Source: Desulfobacterales bacterium
GTDB taxonomy: Bacteria > Desulfobacterota > DSM-4660 > Desulfatiglandales > B25-G16
Reading direction: 5' to 3'
Length of the DNA stretch: 5,631 nucleotides
NCBI GenBank assembly: GCA_013375335.1
Contig: JABXJZ010000101.1
Location: 1-5,631, forward strand
This document shows, piece after piece, positions 1 to 5,331 of this stretch (the stretch's first letter is position 1; the number at the start of each line of letters is the position of its first letter). Under the pieces are notes generated by a model, which did no database searches, had not been told where the DNA came from, and worked only from the letters and a program-made list of their open reading frames with translations. Both the position numbers and the translations under genes were made by a program.

Positions 1-30
1 AAGGGGTAAGTATTCCCCGCCTGCGAGCCC

Positions 31-72
31 CGAAAGGGTCACCTCGAAAGCACGGAAGCGAAAGGACAAGGG
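31..72. repeat. Three 14-bp units each starting CGAAAG
   Basis: CGAAAG occurs at 31-36, 45-50 and 59-64, exactly 14 bp apart, so 31-72 reads as three diverged 14-bp units; units 1 and 3 also share a G after the hexamer. The first copy overlaps a small hairpin, CCC-GAAA-GGG (29-38), and a GGGG/CCCC inverted repeat lies at 3-18. This could be the edge of a structured RNA or a diverged tandem repeat, or chance. I match it to no known RNA family. No gene is visible in 1-206. Confidence 0.35.
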
Positions 73-195
73 TTTTCTCTAATCAAAAATAGAATTTGCC
101 ATATAATGAACAGGTTATGGAAATACACCCTATAAAACTCCGGAAACTCCAGTTATTCTCTCCAATTGAAATTTTATGATATCATCCCCGAACAT

Positions 196-224
196 GGGAG
201 GAGAATATGACCTGGCAATTATAG
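196..224 (+). promoter_or_regulatory. Strong ribosome-binding site with a five-codon ORF ending in amber
   Basis: GGGAGGAG at 196-203 lies 5 nt (measured from GGAGG) before an ATG at 207. This is the best translation-initiation signal near the radical SAM gene. The ATG is in the same frame as that gene, but the reading is M-T-W-Q-L then TAG at 222-224. After the TAG the frame stays open through the radical SAM gene. The site may be a minimal leader ORF, the former start of the gene now cut by a stop, or a start whose amber codon is read through. A TATAAT at 102-107 could be a -10 element but has no convincing -35. Confidence 0.5.
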
Positions 225-278
225 ACTACATCGCACAGATCATCACGCCAAAACAAACACCTCCATCATACAGCGAAA

Positions 279-1292
279 TTGGTCAAATTAGTACAAACAA
301 TCAAATTTCTCACCAGGGTAGCGTGGGGTCGGTTTGCCACCCACCGCCCCTGTGTGTTGTCACATTTGGTAACCGCACGGTGCAATTGCCGCTGCGATAT
401 CTGTCTCTGGCGGGGCCACGCTACGGAAGAAATGAACTTGGAGGAGATAGAACGGATTTATGCGGAGGCCAGGCGACAGGGAATCGTATTTAACTATATC
501 TGGGGTGGGGAGCCACTAATCAGGGCTGATATTGACAGGGTAATGTTGGCATCGAAAAGAAATGGCTTAATCACTTTACTCAATACCAATGCATATTTTT
601 TGCCCGAATGGCTGAGTGAACTGGCTGATACTATGGACATCCTAGTTGTATCCATCGACTACCCTTCAGATTATCATGATGAATTGCGCAAGTGCAAAGG
701 ACTATACAAGCGAGCTCTGGAAGGAATAGAGCGCACCAAAAGCAAGTATCCAAAAACAAAGGTGATTATCAATACGATTATGGCCCGCTACAACTATGAC
801 AAGATTGAGGAAGTGGTCGTATTAGCAAGAGATTTGGGTGCATCAATTTTCTTGTCGCCGATGGAGACCAATGGTCGGCATTCATCGCCCGAGTTGCTAT
901 CAAAGGCTATACTGACGGATGAAGAGGTTAGCCAAGCCTGTGTGAAGTTAGTGGAGCTGAAGATGAGGGGGTACCCTATTAATAATTCGGTATCCTACTT
1001 TAAGACCTTCATAGATGGTAAAACGCCCTTTTCATGTCATTATCCGCAAGTCGTCCTAACAGTAAATGCCGACGGACAGGTACCAAATTGTTTAGACATG
1101 GCTCGGCCATTAGGCAATTTGCGGCATACGCACATTAAGGATATTTGCAACTCGGCTTTTTATCGGAAAAATTATCTGCCTCACATCAGGAACTGCTGCC
1201 GTTGCAACAATTCAGATGTAGTAGATACTTCTTTTTTGTGGGAGCTGCGCCCACGGATCCTTTGGGAAGCCATAAGGTTAGGATTAAGATAG
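279..1292 (+). CDS. Radical SAM protein with SPASM/twitch-like C-terminus
   Basis: The 337-residue product carries the radical SAM [4Fe-4S] motif CxxxCxxC at Cys35, Cys39 and Cys42. It also has GGEP at 76-79, typical of the SAM-binding strand, and barrel-like segments at 100-104 and 121-127. In the C-terminal third, Cys253-x12-Gly266-x4-Cys271 followed by Cys290, Cys306, Cys307 and Cys309 resembles the auxiliary-cluster region of SPASM/twitch enzymes, though the cysteine pattern is not a full SPASM. Such proteins cleave SAM to a 5'-deoxyadenosyl radical; auxiliary clusters are common in peptide- and cofactor-modifying members. The substrate here is unknown, and no precursor peptide or partner is evident. 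The start is TTG at 279 because the frame is open only from 225 and has no ATG or GTG before it. No ribosome-binding site precedes the TTG. The protein then begins with a plausible helix running into the CxxxCxxC strand. Base composition looks more AT-rich than in the two large minus-strand genes, which may hint at transfer. Confidence 0.85.
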   Translation: MVKLVQTIKFLTRVAWGRFATHRPCVLSHLVTARCNCRCDICLWRGHATEEMNLEEIERIYAEARRQGIVFNYIWGGEPLIRADIDRVMLASKRNGLITLLNTNAYFLPEWLSELADTMDILVVSIDYPSDYHDELRKCKGLYKRALEGIERTKSKYPKTKVIINTIMARYNYDKIEEVVVLARDLGASIFLSPMETNGRHSSPELLSKAILTDEEVSQACVKLVELKMRGYPINNSVSYFKTFIDGKTPFSCHYPQVVLTVNADGQVPNCLDMARPLGNLRHTHIKDICNSAFYRKNYLPHIRNCCRCNNSDVVDTSFLWELRPRILWEAIRLGLR

Positions 1293-1298
1293 TTCGGC

Positions 1299-1310
1299 AG
1301 CGGCGCCGCT
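1299..1310. repeat. Perfect 12-bp palindrome after the radical SAM stop
   Basis: AGCGGCGCCGCT is its own reverse complement and starts 7 bp after the TAG at 1290-1292. No T-run follows, so it is not an evident intrinsic terminator. It may be a protein-binding site or chance. Confidence 0.3.
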
Positions 1311-1348
1311 TTGCAGTTCGAACAGGCCATCTGATTTAAAAAACAAAA

Positions 1349-1380
1349 AAGGCGGCTAAAGAGCAATCTTCAGCCGCCTT
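1349..1380 (-). terminator. Intrinsic terminator for the amidase transcript
   Basis: A 9-bp perfect stem (AAGGCGGCT at 1349-1357, AGCCGCCTT at 1372-1380) is extended past one A/C mismatch by AAGA/TCTT (1359-1362 with 1367-1370). The loop reads GCAA on the plus strand. Read on the minus strand the hairpin is followed by TTTTTTGTTTTTT, from the A-rich run at 1338-1350, so it ends leftward transcription about 80 nt past the amidase stop. On the plus strand only a weak T-rich tail follows, so any termination of the radical SAM transcript here would be less efficient. Confidence 0.85.
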
Positions 1381-1460
1381 CTATTCTGCCAGGTGCTGAC
1401 CCGGATTTTCCTTTCCTACCTCTCATCAATAAGGTATGTCACATCCCAGAGAGGGGCAAA

Positions 1461-2828
1461 TCACAATCCGTATTGCTCCTTCACCAGATGGGCGATACCC
1501 AACTGCTCCAACTTCGCTGTGGGAACCATCATGGTCACCGTAACAAAGCCGGGCAGGCGTCCAATCTCCACCCCTCCGGTCATGGTCACCCAGTTCTTGA
1601 CCGCCTCTGGGGTGATGTCCAAGAGCTCGGCCATGCGATTAACCCCGCACGCCACTGCCTCATTCAGGTTAGCCCCGCTCCCGGTCATCTGGATGGGCAA
1701 CAGATCCTTCTGGATGGCAAAGCCAAGCTTCTCCCCAATGGCCTCCGCCTTATTAACCTGATCTTCGGTATATAAGTTGGCCAGAAAGGGCAGATCTTCC
1801 TTGTTGGGCAGCAAGATCGGGCCATCCAGGTTCAGCCCCTTGATGACCTCTACTTCAAGGGTCACTTCGGCGCTCACATCGGTGGTGTGACCTGAGATCT
1901 CCCCATCGCCCTGCATGGCGTGAACATCTCCTGTCACGATGCCACCCCCTGCCACCTTCACCGGGGCGATGACGATGGCCCCCTCTCTCACGTTATCGAT
2001 GTCCATATGGCCATCAGTGCGTTTGGACAGAGCCTCCTTGGTGATAGCCATATCATGAGGGGCCCCTACCAGGAAGCAGCCGAAATCCCCGGAATTATGA
2101 GAGGAGGGCATATCGATAGCCGGGATAGTCCCTAAATTTCCAATCATGGGCCGGACCCGGGCGATGATCCCTGCGGGCATATCTGCCAGGCTCAGCAGCG
2201 TCACCGGGTAGCACAGCCCCTTGCTGGGAACCGCGGCATAGTCGTAGGCCTGCTTGGCGATCTCTTCGGTGACCGATTTGGGGACCGTCACCCCAATAGA
2301 GCGATCCTCATCAAAGAGCAGAGTATAGCCATTGGTGACCTTAAAGGGATTGCAAGGAGTCCCGCAGTGTTTGCAGCGGATGGCGTCCGCCCCAACCCCC
2401 TCAAGCTTGGTGGGCGGATTGACCTTTCCACACTTCGGGCATTGTTTGGCCACGAAGGGGTCCCCGAGAAAGCGACCCTTAATAGCGGTTTCGGTGCCCG
2501 AGGCTGTGGCCTTGGCCAAAACTTTCACCTTCTTGATCTTGATGGCGATTGCATCACCTACCACGGCACCTTCAACAGCCACAGGGATCGTCTGAGTATG
2601 GCCGCTCCTTACTTCAGGTGTGATCATCGGGCCATAACAGGCAGCCTCTGGCGTGGCAACGATGATGCCTCCACTCTCCACGGGACCGATCATCTTGTTG
2701 GACGGCCCAATCACATCCACGATCTCACTCGCGAAAACTATCTTCTTGGCTTCCGCAGCAAGGCTGGGAGAAAAGCACAGCGCTACACCGACAAATGAAA
2801 GCAAACACATAGATATGGCTCTTTTCAT
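1461..2828 (-). CDS. Exported acetamidase/formamidase-family protein with zinc-ribbon insert
   Basis: The 455-residue protein belongs by recognisable sequence to the FmdA/AmdA acetamidase/formamidase family, which hydrolyses short amides to ammonia and a carboxylate. Supporting segments are VEGAVVGD (85-92), the proline/glycine-rich stretch around PSSHNSGD (241-248), and the family hallmark GDVHAMQGDGEISG (300-313). Two features are unusual. First, the N-terminus is a classical Sec signal peptide: Lys2-Arg3, a hydrophobic core at about 4-19, and likely cleavage after Ala24 or Ala25. Cys18 is preceded by Leu, so it is a poor lipobox. Second, two CxxC pairs (Cys130/Cys133 and Cys152/Cys155, with Cys159 nearby) form a zinc-ribbon-like insert. 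Family members are generally thought of as cytoplasmic, so this one may act on an extracytoplasmic substrate. The ATG at 2828 is supported by an excellent ribosome-binding site. The gene stands alone between its own promoter/leader and a terminator. Substrate specificity cannot be read from the sequence. Confidence 0.88.
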   Translation of the reverse strand: MKRAISMCLLSFVGVALCFSPSLAAEAKKIVFASEIVDVIGPSNKMIGPVESGGIIVATPEAACYGPMITPEVRSGHTQTIPVAVEGAVVGDAIAIKIKKVKVLAKATASGTETAIKGRFLGDPFVAKQCPKCGKVNPPTKLEGVGADAIRCKHCGTPCNPFKVTNGYTLLFDEDRSIGVTVPKSVTEEIAKQAYDYAAVPSKGLCYPVTLLSLADMPAGIIARVRPMIGNLGTIPAIDMPSSHNSGDFGCFLVGAPHDMAITKEALSKRTDGHMDIDNVREGAIVIAPVKVAGGGIVTGDVHAMQGDGEISGHTTDVSAEVTLEVEVIKGLNLDGPILLPNKEDLPFLANLYTEDQVNKAEAIGEKLGFAIQKDLLPIQMTGSGANLNEAVACGVNRMAELLDITPEAVKNWVTMTGGVEIGRLPGFVTVTMMVPTAKLEQLGIAHLVKEQYGL

Positions 2829-2835
2829 CTTACAT

Positions 2836-2843
2836 CCTCCTTT
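2836..2843 (-). promoter_or_regulatory. Ribosome-binding site of the amidase gene
   Basis: On the minus strand AAAGGAGG lies 7 nt before the ATG at 2828, near-ideal sequence and spacing. An overlapping ATG-TAA just after it (2835-2830) is the end of an unrelated open frame and is unlikely to be a start. Confidence 0.85.
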
Positions 2844-2920
2844 CTTTAATTAACTTACGACGGGTTCTAGAAATAGGAGCGTTTCCTTCCTTCTGCCTCA
2901 GTATCACCCCCTTTCTCAGA

Positions 2921-3000
2921 AAAGAAAAAAGCTCCTTGAGGGGGCTCTGAACGAAACCCCTCGATTGTTTATAGCCAGGACCCCGTTCCAGAGCCCTCCC
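2921..3000 (-). promoter_or_regulatory. Long inverted repeat plus T-tract in the amidase leader: possible attenuator
   Basis: The arms 2938-2953 (GAGGGGGCTCTGAACG) and 2984-3000 (CGTTCCAGAGCCCTCCC) pair over about 15 bp, with one bulged base and one mismatch, around a 30-nt loop. On the minus strand the second half of this stem also belongs to a weaker small hairpin, AGC-C-CC / GG-A-GCT with a 5-nt loop, followed directly by TTTTTTCTTTT (2921-2931 region). The same C-run could instead pair with a downstream G-run (2907-2911 on the plus strand reads CCCCC). This is the geometry of mutually exclusive antiterminator and terminator structures. The small hairpin is weak, so the attenuator reading is inference; the long inverted repeat is directly visible. 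Confidence 0.5.
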
Positions 3001-3013
3001 ATCATGTTTAAGG

Positions 3014-3047
3014 ATTCCTATTTCGTGGTAATTTCATTAATAGGAAT
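3014..3047. repeat. Perfect 9-bp inverted repeat in the amidase leader
   Basis: ATTCCTATT (3014-3022) and AATAGGAAT (3039-3047) are perfect reverse complements separated by 16 bp. It could be a hairpin in the leader RNA or an operator. No T-run follows on either strand. Confidence 0.5.
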
Positions 3048-3108
3048 GCCTTCATCTCCTTTTGGAATTCGAAATACCTATATGCATTTATTATATATAA
3101 ACTGACAT

Positions 3109-3171
3109 TATGCCACACTTGCCCTGAGGCCTAAATGTCGCCTTTAGACTGTGCTCTTGGGCAGAGGCATA
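3109..3171 (-). promoter_or_regulatory. Nested stem structure in the amidase leader: candidate cis-regulatory RNA
   Basis: Three nested complementary pairs are visible. The outer one is TATGCC (3109-3114) with GGCATA (3166-3171). The middle one is TGCCC (3120-3124) with GGGCA (3159-3163). The inner one is GCCTAAA (3129-3135) with TTTAGAC (3143-3149) around a 7-nt loop. The inner stem has a C/A mismatch if read on the plus strand but a G-U wobble on the minus strand, so pairing favours minus-strand RNA, the direction of the amidase. The element starts about 85 nt after the predicted transcription start. I do not recognise it as a named riboswitch; no ligand is proposed. Confidence 0.45.
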
Positions 3172-3261
3172 CAAATTTTGCGGTTTTTCTCCATAGGATG
3201 CACCTTTGATTAAGGTGTTGAATATCGAGGAAAAATGATGGGAAAGACGGAAATTGGGGCT

Positions 3262-3291
3262 ATAATACTGAAAAATAATAAGAAGAGTCAA
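3262..3291 (-). promoter_or_regulatory. Sigma70-like promoter, probably of the amidase
   Basis: On the minus strand, TTGACT (3291-3286, five of six consensus) and TATTAT (3267-3262, five of six) are separated by 18 bp. Transcription would start near the A at 3255, giving a leader of about 427 nt before the amidase ATG. No other minus-strand gene lies between, so the amidase is the natural target. The leader then holds the nested stem at 3109-3171, the inverted repeat at 3014-3047 and the attenuator-like repeat at 2921-3000. A minus-strand open frame over 3091-3291 begins at a TTG within the -35 element and is most likely not a gene. Confidence 0.5.
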
Positions 3292-3302
3292 TCAAAATTG
3301 AC
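3287..3302. promoter_or_regulatory. Inverted repeat overlapping the amidase -35: candidate operator
   Basis: GTCAAT-CAAA-ATTGAC is a perfect 6-bp inverted repeat with a 4-bp spacer. One arm shares five bases with the predicted -35 element, so a dimeric regulator bound here would affect polymerase access. The regulator is unknown and no regulator gene is in the window. Confidence 0.4.
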
Positions 3303-3512
3303 AATTACAGGGTGATTGAAAAAATGAATCGGATCATCAACATATTGTGTCTTAGTTACCCCGTCAAGAGTTGCATATTACTCGCCAAAACGTGAATTTC
3401 CCGTGATTTTAAGATTACATATAGTAGTTGAAAGTTCAATATCGTTTGAAACCTATCCCTTAAAAAACCTCTATGGAAGCTCTGTATGATCGGATCTCAA
3501 CCATCACAATGA
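3303..3512. other. AT-rich intergenic stretch, nothing assigned
   Basis: No credible ORF, RNA gene or terminator is seen. Minor features are a short inverted repeat TTGAA-AG-TTCAA at 3428-3439 and a near-direct repeat of CGTGATTTT around 3391-3412. Both are within what chance allows in AT-rich DNA. Confidence 0.5.
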
Positions 3513-3898
3513 CTAATACAAGTAAACAGTTGAGACGTGGCTCCAGTTATCACATGTTTGCAGCACAAGTGAGTAAATGCTTATTCGGTACATTTCAGGT
3601 GGATTGAAAAGACTTGAGACTACCATCTCGACCATTGCCTTGAGCATCTCCGGGAAGGCAAAACCGGTCATGAAGCCGCCGGCACCGCTTTCAAGTTCGA
3701 AGAGGCCATACAGGGCACCCAGCCCCTGCACGATCGTCACTTTGCGACCTGCCATTCCCTGCTTAAGGGCACGCACTTTGTGCGGCGTGGGCGGTGCCTC
3801 CCGCTTGATGCAGGCTACTAGCGGGATCTCGTTCACAAGCCGGAGCAGCAGGGTCAGCTATTGACCGGAGTCAACTCGACCTCTAATGGGTAGCCGCC
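3513..3898 (-). pseudogene. Decayed DapA (dihydrodipicolinate synthase/aldolase)-family fragment
   Basis: The minus-strand reading gives LTLLLRLVNEIP, then VACIKREAPPTP, then a glycine-rich stretch ending GGFMTGFAFPEM. This is recognisable as the second half of a DapA-family TIM barrel; the Lys in ACIK sits where the Schiff-base lysine of class I aldolases is found. A stop (TAG, 3860-3858) precedes the LTLLL segment. In a neighbouring frame, 3898-3857 reads GGYPLEVELTPVNS before a TGA, which looks like the preceding family segment. One missing base near 3857 would join the two as ...TPVNS-LTLLLRL.... The N-terminal half of the barrel is absent, and the last 35 or so residues before the stop at 3513 do not look like the family. 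The fragment lies 23 bp past the hdr stop on the same strand, so it may once have been an operon member. Confidence 0.65.
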
Positions 3899-3921
3899 TA
3901 TCACTGCAGAGAGGAGGGTGC

Positions 3922-5190
3922 TCAGGTGAAAAACGGACCCACCTTGTCTCGAACCTCCCCATCAGTATAACCATGGGCAGCAAAGCATTCGCGAGCTTCC
4001 GTAAGGGCCTTTTCCAGGTTTCCGAGTTGTGCGAGATGTCTTAGCTTCTCCTCATGTCTGATGCCCAATGCCCACCCCACGACATTGATGAAGTTGGTGA
4101 CATCGAAGGGCAACTGGGCATCCTCAAACCCCATTGTCATGGTGCAGGTATTGCAGACCGTGGCCATGAGGCCAGCACCCGTGCTGGCCACCAGTTGATA
4201 CAGGCGGCGCCGCATGGCCTGATTCATCTCCCCTTTCCCCACGGCACAACACGGTGTCTTCTCACGGGCTTCGGCGTGCTCCACCACCTTGAGACCAGGG
4301 ATCGCCTCGAATATAGAGCGTATAGATCGGTAGTCTCTCAATCCTGAACGGCCAATGATACAGCTGTCGTGCACATTGACCTTGAGATCCACAGGGTGGG
4401 CGAAATGCAGCCGGTCGAGGTTACGGGCGATATAACCGCTTGCATGCACGGCCTCGAATGCCAGGTCGGTGATTTGAGAGATGAAGCCCTGGCAGTGCCT
4501 GAGGCAGTTGGCACACCAGAAAACCACGGTGGGGGCACCGTAAGCATTGAACTTGGCGACCATGTCCTTCGCCCGCCTCGTGGCCTCCTCATATAGCCCG
4601 CTCACGATAAATGTGCCCCCGCAGCAAATCGGCCCACCGCCGAGGGGCAAATAGTCCACTGCCATACGATCGAATACATCCAGGAGGGTGAAGATCTTGT
4701 CCGGGTGAGAGTGGGTAATACACCCTATAAACAACAAGACCTCTCTCCTCGGTGTGCCCGAATCCAGGTCCCATATCCAGCGGACCTGATTGGGTCTCAT
4801 TTGCATGGCGCTCAAAACCGCCGCGATGTTGCCACGGACATGGGGGATGCGGAGTTCAGTCTTCGATCTTGGCGGTAGACCCGCTTTCCACGCCAGGTAT
4901 CTGCTGTAATGATGGTAGGAGTCGTATACATTGAACCCCATAGGGCAGACGTCCCGACAGAAGGCGCAGCCCACGCAGGTATAGACAAGCTCGTACATAT
5001 CGCCGCTGGCCTCACCCGTACGCCAGAGAGCATGATAGCGCTCGATGTCTCGATGAGGGTCTGTTAATCCGCTGGCAGGAAATCGATATCGGGGACAAAC
5101 CTCCAGGCAAGAGCCGCAGAGGTCACACCCAGCCAGTATGTCGTCCTTGCATTGCTCCCAGTAGCTTATCGCTGAGCTGAACTTGGCCAT
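3922..5190 (-). CDS. HdrD/GlcF-like (Fe-S)-binding protein with two CCG domains
   Basis: The 422-residue soluble protein has two ferredoxin-type [4Fe-4S] motifs, CxxCxxCxxxCP at Cys22/25/28/32 and at Cys72/75/78/82. Two CCG modules follow: Cys157-x31-Cys189Cys190-x35-Cys226xxCys229, an exact fit to the published CX31-39CCX35-36CXXC pattern, and a slightly compact second copy, Cys277-x36-Cys314Cys315-x30-Cys346xxCys349. This is the architecture of HdrD, GlcF and related electron-transfer subunits. They take electrons from a flavoprotein dehydrogenase and pass them to quinone or thiol/disulfide acceptors. There is no membrane segment, and no FAD-domain partner (such as GlcD) or cytochrome b in the window, so the donor and acceptor are unknown. 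The start at 5190 is the first ATG after an in-frame TAA and lacks any Shine-Dalgarno; the promoter spacing predicts a leaderless transcript. All motif cysteines are kept, so the protein appears functional although both neighbours are decayed. Confidence 0.9.
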   Translation of the reverse strand: MAKFSSAISYWEQCKDDILAGCDLCGSCLEVCPRYRFPASGLTDPHRDIERYHALWRTGEASGDMYELVYTCVGCAFCRDVCPMGFNVYDSYHHYSRYLAWKAGLPPRSKTELRIPHVRGNIAAVLSAMQMRPNQVRWIWDLDSGTPRREVLLFIGCITHSHPDKIFTLLDVFDRMAVDYLPLGGGPICCGGTFIVSGLYEEATRRAKDMVAKFNAYGAPTVVFWCANCLRHCQGFISQITDLAFEAVHASGYIARNLDRLHFAHPVDLKVNVHDSCIIGRSGLRDYRSIRSIFEAIPGLKVVEHAEAREKTPCCAVGKGEMNQAMRRRLYQLVASTGAGLMATVCNTCTMTMGFEDAQLPFDVTNFINVVGWALGIRHEEKLRHLAQLGNLEKALTEARECFAAHGYTDGEVRDKVGPFFT

Positions 5191-5199
5191 TGAGGTGGC

Positions 5200-5227
5200 A
5201 TTTTACCAAATATGGATTGAGTGTCAA
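5200..5227 (-). promoter_or_regulatory. Strong sigma70-like promoter of hdr/glcF, leaderless
   Basis: On the minus strand a perfect TTGACA (5227-5222) is separated by 16 bp from TAAAAT (5205-5200, five of six consensus). The start would fall about 7 nt further, near 5193-5190, while the ATG begins at 5190. The 5' untranslated region would therefore be 0 to 3 nt, matching the absence of a ribosome-binding site. Confidence 0.7.
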
Positions 5228-5315
5228 AGCAGACTTGACCCGATTCCAAGGATAATGATTAGATGTTACCCAAAAACAATTCTCTGAGGTCGGGGGCAAC
5301 GAATATATAAGGGTA

Positions 5316-5323
5316 AAGGGAGA
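5316..5323 (+). promoter_or_regulatory. Ribosome-binding site before the HisD-like fragment
   Basis: AAAGGGAG lies 8 nt before the ATG at 5332; a GTG at 5326 in the same frame is too close to be the better start. An in-frame TAA at 5314-5316 closes the frame upstream, so no longer N-terminus is possible in this frame. Confidence 0.45.
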
Positions 5324-5331
5324 GTGTGATT

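Noticed and set aside
176..493. 105-codon plus-strand ORF overlapping the start of the radical SAM gene
   Set aside because: It runs through the CxxxCxxC-coding region of the radical SAM gene in another frame, has no ribosome-binding site at its ATG and shows no family features.
1419..1454. CCTCTC/GAGAGG inverted repeat downstream of the amidase stop
   Set aside because: A 6-bp stem with a 24-nt loop and no T-run; the terminator at 1349-1380 is far stronger.
2821..2828. Lipoprotein signal peptide for the amidase through Cys18
   Set aside because: The residue before the cysteine is Leu, which does not fit the lipobox; an ordinary Sec signal with cleavage after Ala24 or Ala25 fits better.
2833..3033. 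67-codon open minus-strand frame ending ATG-TAA at the amidase ribosome-binding site
   Set aside because: It has no usable start codon until near its end, and it coincides with the inverted-repeat leader. It is probably open by chance; a relic of a coding region cannot be excluded.
2996..3060. Short minus-strand ORF MKAFLLMKLPRNRNP after AAAAGGAG as a leader peptide
   Set aside because: The Shine-Dalgarno abuts its ATG with no spacer, so initiation there is unlikely, and no regulatory codon run is present.
2829..3255. Guanidine (ykkC), TPP or cobalamin riboswitch in the amidase leader
   Set aside because: I looked for the conserved cores of these classes, since ykkC RNAs can precede nitrogen and amide genes, and none is recognisable.
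3091..3291. 66-codon minus-strand ORF
   Set aside because: It starts at a TTG inside the predicted -35 box, has no ribosome-binding site and overlaps the nested RNA element; the residues resemble no family.
5221..5264. Plus-strand promoter TTGACC (5235-5240) for the HisD-like gene
   Set aside because: No hexamer at 16-18 bp downstream matches a -10 element well.
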